Shown piece by piece: positions 1-9,438 of a DNA stretch of 64,000 bases; position 1 is the stretch's first letter, and every line of letters begins with the position of its first letter. This DNA is from an uncultured Selenomonadales bacterium (GTDB lineage Bacteria; Bacillota; Negativicutes; Selenomonadales; Selenomonadaceae). The notes beneath the pieces are model-generated. The model saw only the letters and a list, made by a program, of their open reading frames with translations, had not been told where the DNA came from and ran no database searches. The stretch covers positions 60,953 through 124,952 of the forward strand of contig ONUH01000005.1 in NCBI GenBank assembly GCA_900321035.1, given 5' to 3'. The position numbers and the translations under genes are program-made.

Positions 1-52
1 CGTATGTCAAGGAAAGTGGGGCGTAGGGCGTAAATATTTATCAAATAAGCGC

Positions 53-81
53 TTGACAGGAAAAAAAGAATCAATTACAAT
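53..81 (+). promoter_or_regulatory. Sigma-A-type promoter ahead of the first cobalamin riboswitch
   Basis: TTGACA at 53-58 and TACAAT at 76-81 are separated by 17 bases, close to the housekeeping consensus. Transcription would start near 88 and run directly into the cobalamin riboswitch. Confidence 0.75.
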
Positions 82-121
82 GCAACTGTAAGATGAATAT
101 TGAATTTAAAAATTCATATTA

Positions 122-312
122 ATTGGATCAGGCGTCGAAAGACTTAATAAGGAAGCCGGTTGAAATCCGGCGCGGTCCCGCCACTGTGAAAGGGAGCGCC
201 CGACAGAAGCCACTGTGCGAGAGCATGGGAAGGCGTCGGGACGCGATGAACTGAAGCCAGGAGAATTACCTGATTGACGGTCACTGTTTGACCTGCGAGC
301 GACAGGGAAGGG
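122..312 (+). promoter_or_regulatory. Cobalamin riboswitch 1 (orphan)
   Basis: The element carries the family landmarks in order: a GCGGTCCCGCCACTGTGAA core near 170-189, a GAAGCCACTG box near 206-215, and the B12 box AGCCAGGAGA at 254-263. These are the conserved parts of AdoCbl-type riboswitches. It is followed by an intrinsic terminator (362-391) and no recognisable gene before the second riboswitch, so its target is missing, lost, or the distant mutA gene. Confidence 0.9.
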
Positions 313-361
313 ATCGGGCGATAGGCTTTTTATTTGCGTGTCGCGTGATTTCGATAGTTTG

Positions 362-391
362 CCCTTTCCCTGCGTTCGGGAAAGGGTTTTT
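362..391 (+). terminator. Intrinsic terminator of riboswitch 1
   Basis: CCCTTTCCC (362-370) pairs perfectly with GGGAAAGGG (378-386) across a 7-base loop and is followed by five T. It lies in the expected place for the expression platform of riboswitch 1. Confidence 0.85.
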
Positions 392-803
392 GTTTTGCTT
401 TTTCTTATCGCCGCGGTTCTCATCTTCTGGACGCGGCGCAGTAGCCGGGGCCGGCTATACGGGAGAGGCCGGCCCAACCTCCTTTGCATGTCCACGTTTA
501 CCATATTTTCATTCAGAACGCTGTCGTTTGGCAGCAGTCCCGGAGTTTGGTGACAGCTCCGGGACACCTCCTCGGCATAAAGTTTTCTCTATGGAATTCC
601 GCTCCATGGAGAAACGTTGTTCATAATTCATTTCCTTTCTGTGGGAGGTCGCTTTGCGGTCGGGCTTCCGGCGGAATGCTTGCCGGAAGCATCCCTCCTC
701 TTTGTGGTTTTGCGCTTGGCTTATGGGGTCAAGCGTTTTTTGTTTGCGGATCAAAAAGCTCCGTCGGTGCATATTTTTCCGCATGCGCACATGCGATTTT
801 TTT
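392..803 (+). other. Protein-free intergenic stretch made of consecutive hairpins
   Basis: No open frame here has a convincing ribosome site or family resemblance. The stretch holds a chain of inverted repeats: 409-415/432-438, 448-455/468-475, 520-525/530-535, 537-545/557-565, 584-595/603-614, 664-672/682-690, then 713-718/730-735 followed by six T and 780-785/790-795 followed by A and seven T. The last two look like terminators. It may be a structured RNA or a decayed intergenic repeat cluster; I cannot name a family. Confidence 0.5.
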
Positions 804-834
804 ATCCTTGCGGGGCAAGGGGTTGAGCGATGTG

Positions 835-881
835 AAAATTTCTGAGGTAAGAATTTCTTTCTTTCGTACCTCAGAAATTTT
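835..881. repeat. TCTGAGG hairpin repeat, copy 1
   Basis: AAAATTTCTGAGGTA (835-849) is the exact reverse complement of 867-881. The stem sequence recurs between the BASS transporter gene and panC (42990-43026) and after ybaK (51131-51165), so this is a dispersed hairpin family, probably used as a bidirectional terminator. Confidence 0.75.
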
Positions 882-958
882 CATTTTAGGCGAGATGTTT
901 TATCATAATGAATATTATTCGGAAAGGATTTATTTATTCGCAAAAATAGAGTTTTAGA

Positions 959-987
959 TTGACAAAATTCATTTTTAGGAATAAACT
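959..987 (+). promoter_or_regulatory. Promoter of the mutA leader
   Basis: TTGACA (959-964) and TAAACT (982-987) are spaced by 17 bases, immediately upstream of cobalamin riboswitch 2. The -10 box is imperfect but the placement is right. Confidence 0.6.
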
Positions 988-1008
988 TAAAACCGACAAC
1001 GGAATAGT

Positions 1009-1250
1009 GTGGGGACAGGTGTCAGCCATTTTGACCTAACAGGGAATCCGGTCATGGAATCTTCCGATCCCGTCAAGCCGGAGCGGTCCCGCCGCTGTAA
1101 AGGGGAGCAATCATCAAAAGGCCACTGAAGCAGATGCTTTGGGAAGGCGATGAAATGCGATGAACCTAAGCCAGAAGACCTGCCTGTCTCACGATCGCCG
1201 TTAGTGTCCGAGACGCTCGGACGCTTGCACCTGCGAAAGACGGGGAGGAG
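1009..1250 (+). promoter_or_regulatory. Cobalamin riboswitch 2, upstream of mutA
   Basis: A second AdoCbl-type riboswitch: a CCGGAGCGGTCCCGCCGCTG core near 1079-1098, a GGCCACTG box near 1121-1128 and a textbook B12 box AGCCAGAAGACCTGCC at 1169-1184. It is followed by two intrinsic terminators and then mutA. Known cobalamin riboswitches mostly switch genes off when the ligand binds, which is odd here because the first downstream gene encodes a B12-dependent enzyme. Confidence 0.93.
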
Positions 1251-1288
1251 ATCTGGAGATTCAAGGGCGAACGTTTTGGTTTAGCGTT

Positions 1289-1312
1289 TCCGGCTTTAAT
1301 GCCGGATTTTTT
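1289..1312 (+). terminator. First terminator downstream of riboswitch 2
   Basis: TCCGGC (1289-1294) pairs with GCCGGA (1301-1306) and six T follow. It is the likely ligand-controlled expression platform for mutA. Confidence 0.75.
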
Positions 1313-1350
1313 AAGCGGCCTGAAAACGAGCCCCGCTGCATCGGCCAGTT

Positions 1351-1383
1351 AATCTGCCCGCCTTTCGCGGACAGATTTTTTTA
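1351..1383 (+). terminator. Second terminator, directly before mutA
   Basis: AATCTGCCCGC (1351-1361) pairs with GCGGACAGATT (1367-1377) apart from one C/A mismatch, followed by a T run. Its end is about 18 bases from the mutA ribosome site, so transcription into mutA must pass two terminators in series. Confidence 0.75.
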
Positions 1384-1414
1384 GTTGGTCTTTATTATGC
1401 AAAGGAGGGTTCTG

Positions 1415-3612
1415 ATGGAAGAAACAAAGAAAGCTCCCGAGGGCGAACTCGACCTGCAGGCAATCCTGAAGCAGGCGGAAAGCAAGACGGACTTCCCTGA
1501 AGTGCCGCTGGACGAGTTCACGCCGCCTACGGACGAGGAATGGAAGGTGGCCTGCGAGGCGCTGTTGAAAGGCGCTCCCTTTGACAAGGTCATGTTCACC
1601 AAGACTTACGAGGGCATCACCTTTGAGCCGATGTACACCCGCAAGCACACCGAGGATATTTTGCCGAAGAACTCGTTCCCCGGCATGGGCGATTTCCTGC
1701 GCGGCTCGAATGTCAGCGGGTATGTCAAGAAGCCCTGGGGCGTCGCGCAGTCCTGCGATGAGACGCTGCCGAAGGACAACAACGAGCTGCTGAAGTTCGA
1801 GGTGGAGAAGGGCTCGACGGTTTACAACGTTCGCCTCGATACGGCGACGCTCCAGAATATTGACGCGAAGGATGCGGCGAAGGTCGGCGAGGACGGCACA
1901 AGCATCACGACGCTCGACGATATGCACGAGACTTTGGACGGGCTGAAACTCGACCAGTACCCGCTTTATATTTACGGCGGTGCGTCGGCTGTGCCGATGC
2001 TGGCGATGGTTGCGGGTACGATGAAGGCTTCCGGCCAGAAGACGGCGGATTTGAAGGGCTTTGTCGGCGCGAATCCGATTGGACAGCTTGTCCGCATGGG
2101 CAAGGGCATCGCTCCGCTGAAGCAGCTGTATGACGAGATGGCCGAGACGGCGAAGTGGGCGCTGAAGAATGCGCCGGGTCTCCGCACGGTCATGGTCCGT
2201 GACGACGTATTCAGCCGCGGCGGCGCCAACGATGTGCAGGACACCGCATATATCATCGCGATCGCGGTCGAGTATCTGCGCGCGTTGATGGAGCGCGGCC
2301 TTACCATCAAGGAAGCCGCGAGCCAGATCATGTTCGGCATTTCCATGGGCGCGAACTTCTTCATGCAGATTGCGAAGCTGCGTGCGGCGCGTCCGATCTG
2401 GGCGAATATCATCAAGGCGTTCGGCGGCTCGGAAGAGGACGGCGCGATGCACGTGCATGGGCGTCCGGCGCTGTTCTTCAAGACCGTGTTCGATCCGTAT
2501 GTCAATATGCTCCGCAACACGACGGAAATCTTCTCCGGCGTCGTCGGCGGCATTGATTCTTATGAGAGCTCCGTCTTCGACGAGCCGATCCGCAAGGGCG
2601 ACGTGTTCTCGCGCCGTATCGCGCGCAACATGCAGATCATGCTGCAGGACGAGTTCGGCCTGACGCAGCCGATCGATCCGTCCGGCGGTTCCTGGGCTGT
2701 CGAGTCGCTGACGAAGCAGATCAAGGAAAAGATTTGGGCGGAATTCCAGAATATCGAGGCGAAGGGCGGTATCGTCAAGGCTCTCCTCGAAGGCTATCCG
2801 CAGGCGGAAATCGCGAAGACGCTGGAAGCCCGCTTCAAAGCGCTGGAGCTTCGCAAAGACCGCATCGTCGGAAGCAATATGTATCCGAATATGACGGAAG
2901 AGCTCTTGGACCGCCGTGAGGAAGACCATGCGGCTCTGAAGAAGCAGCGCGTGGCCGACGTCGAGGCCTATCTGAAGGACATCGACGACAAGCACAAGAC
3001 GCAGACGCTGGACGCGCTGGCGAAGGCCGGCGAGGGCGCCGTGGTAGACGCTGCGATTGCGGCGGCGCAGGCCGGCGCGACGATCGCCGAGATTCGCAAG
3101 GCCCTGAACAAGGGCGGCGAAGCGGAGAGCGTCACGGTCATCGAGCCGCACCGTTGGAGCGAGCGTTACGAAAATCTCCGCATGGCGACGGAGAAATACA
3201 AGAAGGAGCACAACGGCGACAACGTCAAGGTGTTCCTCGCTAATATGGGCCCGATTCCGCAGCATAAGGCGCGTGCCGATTTCTCGACGAGCTTCCTGCA
3301 GGTCGGCGAGTTCCAGGTGGAGCTCAATAACGGCTTCAAGACGACGGACGAGGCCGCCGAGGCCGCGAAGGCTTCCGGCGCCGACGTGGCGGTCATCTGC
3401 TCGACGGACAAGACGTATCCGGAGATTGTTCCGGACCTCGCGCCGAAGCTCAAGAAGGCGCTGCCGAACGCGACGATCTATCTTGCGGGCGCGGCTCCGA
3501 AAGACCTCGAGCAGACATATAAGGACGCGGGCGTTGACGATTTCATTTCGGTCAAGGCGAACTGCTACCAGATCCTGCGGTTCCTGCAGAAGAAGAAAGG
3601 GATGATTGATTG

Positions 3613-3613
<1 letters not shown>
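1415..3613 (+). CDS. mutA: Methylmalonyl-CoA mutase small (beta) subunit
   Basis: Non-catalytic partner of the B12-dependent mutase that interconverts (R)-methylmalonyl-CoA and succinyl-CoA in propionate metabolism. The 732-residue product has the family's TIM-barrel region (about 40-560) and a C-terminal B12-fold domain (about 600-732), but where cobalamin-binding homologues have the DxHxxG motif this protein reads [14 protein letters not shown], as expected for the small subunit. The start is ATG 1415, six bases behind AAAGGAGGG (1401-1409); a longer frame from TTG 1385 would place that ribosome site inside the gene. Its stop overlaps the mutB start by one base. Expression is presumably set by the cobalamin riboswitch and two terminators upstream. 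Confidence 0.95.
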
Positions 3614-5814
<2,201 letters not shown>

Positions 5815-5818
5815 GATT

Positions 5819-7006
5819 ATGCCCGAGTATACGACCTCAAAACCGGAGTGGGCGCCCGACGAAAACGACGATAAATTCGCATGCGGCGTAATGAGCGGCA
5901 TCGAAGGCATCACCGACACGACTATCGGCAACGTGAATCCTGCCATCAAAAGCGGGGCGCTGAAGCCGAAGCGTCGGAAGGAGCCCACGGTTGACGAATA
6001 CGTGGAGGGAATCGGGAACGGCGACAGGGTCATGCTCTCGCGGGCGATCACGCTGATCGAGAGCAACAACCCCTCGCATTTTCCGAGAGCCCAGCGCGTT
6101 CTCCAAGGATTGCTCCCGAAGACGGGGAAGGCACTCCGAATCGGAATCACCGGCGTACCGGGCGCAGGAAAGAGCACGTTGATCGAAGCGTTCGGGAATA
6201 TGCTCTGCGACATGGGGCACCACGTCGCGGTGCTCGCGGTCGATCCGACCAGCTCCGTCACGCGGGGCTCGATACTCGGCGACAAGACCCGTATGGGAAC
6301 CCTGTCGAGAAGGCCGGAGGTATTCATCCGGCCTTCCCCGGCGGGGGGGATGCTCGGCGGCGTCGCGAGAAAGAGCCGCGAGACGATGCTGCTCTGCGAA
6401 GCGGCGGGCTATGATGTGATTCTCGTCGAGACGGTGGGCGTCGGCCAGTCCGAGACCACGGTCCGCTCGATGGTGGATTTCTTCATGCTCGTGGTGCTGA
6501 CAGGCGCGGGCGACGATCTGCAAGGGATCAAGAAGGGCATCATGGAGCTTGCGGACGCCATCGTGGTCAACAAGGCGGACGGCGACAACTACGTCAAGGC
6601 GAAGGTCACGCGCGGCGAGTACGAGCGTATGATCGAGTTCATCCGCCCGGCCACCGAGGGCTGGCAGACCCATGCCTACCTTGCTTCCGCGCTGAAAAAG
6701 ACGGGGCTCAAGGAACTGTGGGACATCATCCGCGCCTTCGAGAAGGTAACGCATGATTCCGGCGTGTTCCAGCGCCGTCGTGAGGAGCAGCTCCTCGATT
6801 GGGTGCACAGCATGGTGGACGAGCATCTGCACAACCTGTTCTTCGACGACCCCGTGATCCAAGGGCGTATGCCGGAGATCAAGGAAGCCGTCCTGAAGGG
6901 CGTCATTTCGCCGACACAGGCCGTGGCTGAGCTGATCAATATGTTCGACATCGAGCGGGCGGCAAAGCGCCACGTCGATTTGCTCCATCCGGAAACAAAT
7001 AATTAA
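5819..7006 (+). CDS. meaB: MeaB/ArgK-type GTPase chaperone of methylmalonyl-CoA mutase
   Basis: G3E-family P-loop GTPase that gates cofactor loading and protects the mutase from inactivation. The P-loop GVPGAGKS is at residues 112-119; later come AVDPTSSVTRGSILGDKTRM, ETVGVGQSE and the NKADG guanine-specificity motif. At 395 residues it is somewhat longer than usual because of an N-terminal extension of about 60 residues with no recognised domain. It starts four bases after mutB with GGAGGG upstream, forming a mutA-mutB-meaB operon. A terminator follows at 7011-7044. Confidence 0.95.
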   Translation: MPEYTTSKPEWAPDENDDKFACGVMSGIEGITDTTIGNVNPAIKSGALKPKRRKEPTVDEYVEGIGNGDRVMLSRAITLIESNNPSHFPRAQRVLQGLLPKTGKALRIGITGVPGAGKSTLIEAFGNMLCDMGHHVAVLAVDPTSSVTRGSILGDKTRMGTLSRRPEVFIRPSPAGGMLGGVARKSRETMLLCEAAGYDVILVETVGVGQSETTVRSMVDFFMLVVLTGAGDDLQGIKKGIMELADAIVVNKADGDNYVKAKVTRGEYERMIEFIRPATEGWQTHAYLASALKKTGLKELWDIIRAFEKVTHDSGVFQRRREEQLLDWVHSMVDEHLHNLFFDDPVIQGRMPEIKEAVLKGVISPTQAVAELINMFDIERAAKRHVDLLHPETNN

Positions 7007-7010
7007 AAAA

Positions 7011-7044
7011 GAAAAGCGTCGTCCCGTAAAAGGCGGCGCTTTTC
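7011..7044 (+). terminator. Terminator of the mutAB-meaB operon
   Basis: AAAAGCGTCG pairs with CGGCGCTTTT, with one G-T wobble, ending in a T run four bases after the meaB stop. Confidence 0.8.
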
Positions 7045-7077
7045 TTGGCGTAAAATAAAAGAGTGGAGGGGGCTTTC

Positions 7078-7647
7078 ATGTACACAAAAAAGATTTATTT
7101 TTCAGGCGGCAGCTTTCACGAGCTGCAGGAGGTTTTCTCGCGGGTGCAGGGCGTCGTGTCCGCCACCGCGGGTTATATCAATTCCGAAGTCGAGTCGCCG
7201 CAGTACGAGGACGTGATTCGCGGCAAAACCGGCGCGGCGATGGGCGTCGAGGTGAGTTTCAATCCGAAAAAGATTGACGTCTCCATGCTGATGGATATCC
7301 TGTTCACCGTCATCAATCCTTACAGCAAGGACAGGCAGGGAAGCTGCGAGGGGCCGATGTACCGGAGCGGCGTTTATTACGATTCTGCGGAGGACGAGCC
7401 GATCATCGACTATCACATGAACTTCATCCGCAATCGCAAAAAGGCTCCCGCCGCCACCAACGCGGCGCTGACCGTCAACGACCCGAACCACGATCCGAAC
7501 GGGCCGCGGCAGTGCTACGCGGAGGCCATGCGGTTGAAAAGCTTTCACCCGGCGGACGAGGAACATCAAGGCTATCTGAAACGCCACCCGGAGCTTTCCA
7601 CGCATATCGACTTTGCGTTGCTGGAGGAATTGGGGATCATCAAATAA
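7078..7647 (+). CDS. MsrA-fold protein lacking the catalytic cysteine
   Basis: The 189-residue protein follows peptide-methionine (S)-S-oxide reductase (MsrA) along its length: GVVSATAGYINSEVESPQYE, GKTGAAMGVEVSFNPKKI, then a RQGS..GPMYRSGVYYDS segment matching the family's RQGNDVGTQYRS block. The catalytic GCFW motif is replaced by GGSFHE: the position of the essential cysteine is serine (AGC) and the following tryptophan is histidine. Cysteines remain only in QGSCEG and PRQCYAE. Reductase activity by the usual sulfenic-acid route is therefore unlikely; a binding or regulatory role is possible. Start ATG 7078 follows GGAGGGGG; GTG 7063 is a longer alternative. It is monocistronic with terminators on both sides. 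Confidence 0.75.
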   Translation: MYTKKIYFSGGSFHELQEVFSRVQGVVSATAGYINSEVESPQYEDVIRGKTGAAMGVEVSFNPKKIDVSMLMDILFTVINPYSKDRQGSCEGPMYRSGVYYDSAEDEPIIDYHMNFIRNRKKAPAATNAALTVNDPNHDPNGPRQCYAEAMRLKSFHPADEEHQGYLKRHPELSTHIDFALLEELGIIK

Positions 7648-7660
7648 ATACACGAACCAA

Positions 7661-7703
7661 AAAAACTTCGTCATGCGACCAAACGGTGTGACGAAGTTTT
7701 TTA
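7661..7703 (+). terminator. Terminator after the MsrA-like gene
   Basis: AAAACTTCGTCA and TGACGAAGTTTT form a 12-bp stem followed by a T-rich tail. It insulates the MsrA-like gene from defence island 1. Confidence 0.85.
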
Positions 7704-7765
7704 TTAAGAGCAAAGATTAAAAAGCAAAAAACTAAAATAAAGTATTTTAATACCAAAAAAGGATA

Positions 7766-7794
7766 TTGACAAGAAAAATACCGCATGGTATATT
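7766..7794 (+). promoter_or_regulatory. Promoter of defence island 1
   Basis: TTGACA (7766-7771) and TATATT (7789-7794) with a 17-base spacer, 36 bases before the first gene of the locus. Confidence 0.75.
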
Positions 7795-7829
7795 TTTTTA
7801 AGAGGAAGGCCAATGTGGGAGGAATATTG

Positions 7830-9422
7830 ATGGAAATTGTTAAAGCGGAAATGAAGCTATATGATGCTTGCCGTAAAGTATTGAATGACGCATCAGATAG
7901 AACGATTTTGTCAGCAATCTTTTTGTTGTCTCGGACGAGACAAGCGTTGGATGGACGGAAAGGGGCGGCAGGTGAGGAGCAAATCTATAATACAATGTTA
8001 GAGCAGGCCGACATGGAAAAAGTGACAAATCCTTTTCTTTCAAGTGAAGATTTCATTTATAATTATCGGATTTTTGAAGATATAGAAGTGATTGACTGGG
8101 AATTTTTGTTGGCGATTGAAGATCCCAAAATGTCTGGGGCCGTGCACATACCGTCGGAGATTTTCAAAATGATGGAGGAGCGTTTTCAGCCGGACACGAA
8201 TCAAGTGTTGATAGCTGAAGGCCAAAAATTCGCTCCCTTTCTCAAGAAGACGATTGATAGGTATTCACATTGCCAATATGTGATTACGGCGCAAGAAGAA
8301 CTTTACGCCGCCATTTTGAAAGAGGTTTTCACAGATTCTGCAAATGTTGTGGTGGAGCAAGCTAATGTTTACACATATGAATTTTTACAGCAGAAATTTG
8401 ACCTTATTTTGGCACTCCCCGCTTTTGGTACGAGAAGTTTAGTTGATGAAACGACAAAATTTATTTGTCGGGAATACGAAATGGTTGCGTTGGAGAATTT
8501 GTTGCTGCACTTGTCGCCCGACGGACAGTTGGCAATTATTATGCCGGCCAAAATCACATTTGCGGGGGCACAGATAAGAGAATTACGCAATTTTATCCAG
8601 GAAATGTATTGTTTGGAAGAAATCTCAGAACTTCCAAACGGAGCTTTTCGTACAACGGGTATAAAAACATATCTTCTGTGTATATCGACTGGACATACGG
8701 AAGATGTGATGATTAAAAGATATGATTTTGATAGTGATAAGAAAATGGTTTTGCGTGACGAATCTTTTGTTGTTGCGTCGGAACTGGTCGAGCAAGGAGA
8801 TTGGAACTTGGATAAGCTGTTTGCACGGCAAGACGAGGAATGGAAGCATTTCATGGAACGCGGCAGCCGGATTCGCCTTCGGGAAGTTGCGCAGGTTTTT
8901 CGGGGGAAAAGCATTTCGCACAAGAGAAGTACAGGGAATGTGGGGGTTATCAATATTTCACAGATTGGCGAATACAATATTGATTATGATGGGCTTGAGT
9001 ACATTGACGAAACAGAACGAAAGCTAACTAATTATCTGTTGCAGGACGGCGACGTGCTGCTTCCGGCGCGGGGAACGACTACCCGTGTCGCCGTATTCGA
9101 GGAGCAAGATTATCCCTGTATCGCTTCATCCAACATTGTCATCATCCGACCGCAAAAAGACTTGCTGTCAAGCGTTTACTTGAAGATGTTTTTGGATAGT
9201 CCTCTTGGAGGAAAGATTTTGGCTTCTGCACAGCAAGGAGCGACAGTGGTAAATCTGAGCTACAAAGATTTGCAGGAAATCGAAATCCCTTTTCCTCCTA
9301 TCGAAAAGCAAAATGAGCTGGCGGCAGAGTATGAAAAGGAACTGCAAATTTATACTGAATCCATGAAACAGGCGGAAGATCGTTGGCAGACTGTCGTAAA
9401 GAAGTTGCAGTCGGAGCTTTGA
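7830..9422 (+). CDS. Pseudo-N6-adenine methyltransferase fused to a single specificity (TRD) domain
   Basis: A 530-residue two-part protein. Residues about 1-330 follow the N6-adenine methyltransferase fold of HsdM-type enzymes, but the SAM-binding motif I (D-P-x-C-G-x-G-G) is absent (the place reads VLIAEGQKFAPFL) and the catalytic NPPF/Y is ILALPAFG, so methylation is not expected. Residues about 335-530 are one type I HsdS-like target-recognition domain plus its helix (LREVAQVFRGKSIS, DGDVLLPARGTTTRV, LQEIEIPFPPIEKQNELA). ATG 7830 follows GGGAGGA. It is the first gene of island 1, ending 16 bases before the ADP-ribosylglycohydrolase-HsdM gene. It could scaffold or redirect the two intact M subunits; this is inference. 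Confidence 0.7.
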   Translation: MEIVKAEMKLYDACRKVLNDASDRTILSAIFLLSRTRQALDGRKGAAGEEQIYNTMLEQADMEKVTNPFLSSEDFIYNYRIFEDIEVIDWEFLLAIEDPKMSGAVHIPSEIFKMMEERFQPDTNQVLIAEGQKFAPFLKKTIDRYSHCQYVITAQEELYAAILKEVFTDSANVVVEQANVYTYEFLQQKFDLILALPAFGTRSLVDETTKFICREYEMVALENLLLHLSPDGQLAIIMPAKITFAGAQIRELRNFIQEMYCLEEISELPNGAFRTTGIKTYLLCISTGHTEDVMIKRYDFDSDKKMVLRDESFVVASELVEQGDWNLDKLFARQDEEWKHFMERGSRIRLREVAQVFRGKSISHKRSTGNVGVINISQIGEYNIDYDGLEYIDETERKLTNYLLQDGDVLLPARGTTTRVAVFEEQDYPCIASSNIVIIRPQKDLLSSVYLKMFLDSPLGGKILASAQQGATVVNLSYKDLQEIEIPFPPIEKQNELAAEYEKELQIYTESMKQAEDRWQTVVKKLQSEL

Positions 9423-9438
9423 AAAGGGGCGTTCAGGC

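Noticed and set aside
484..957. 157-codon frame between the riboswitches
   Set aside because: No ribosome site, no family resemblance, and it runs across several hairpins and two terminators.
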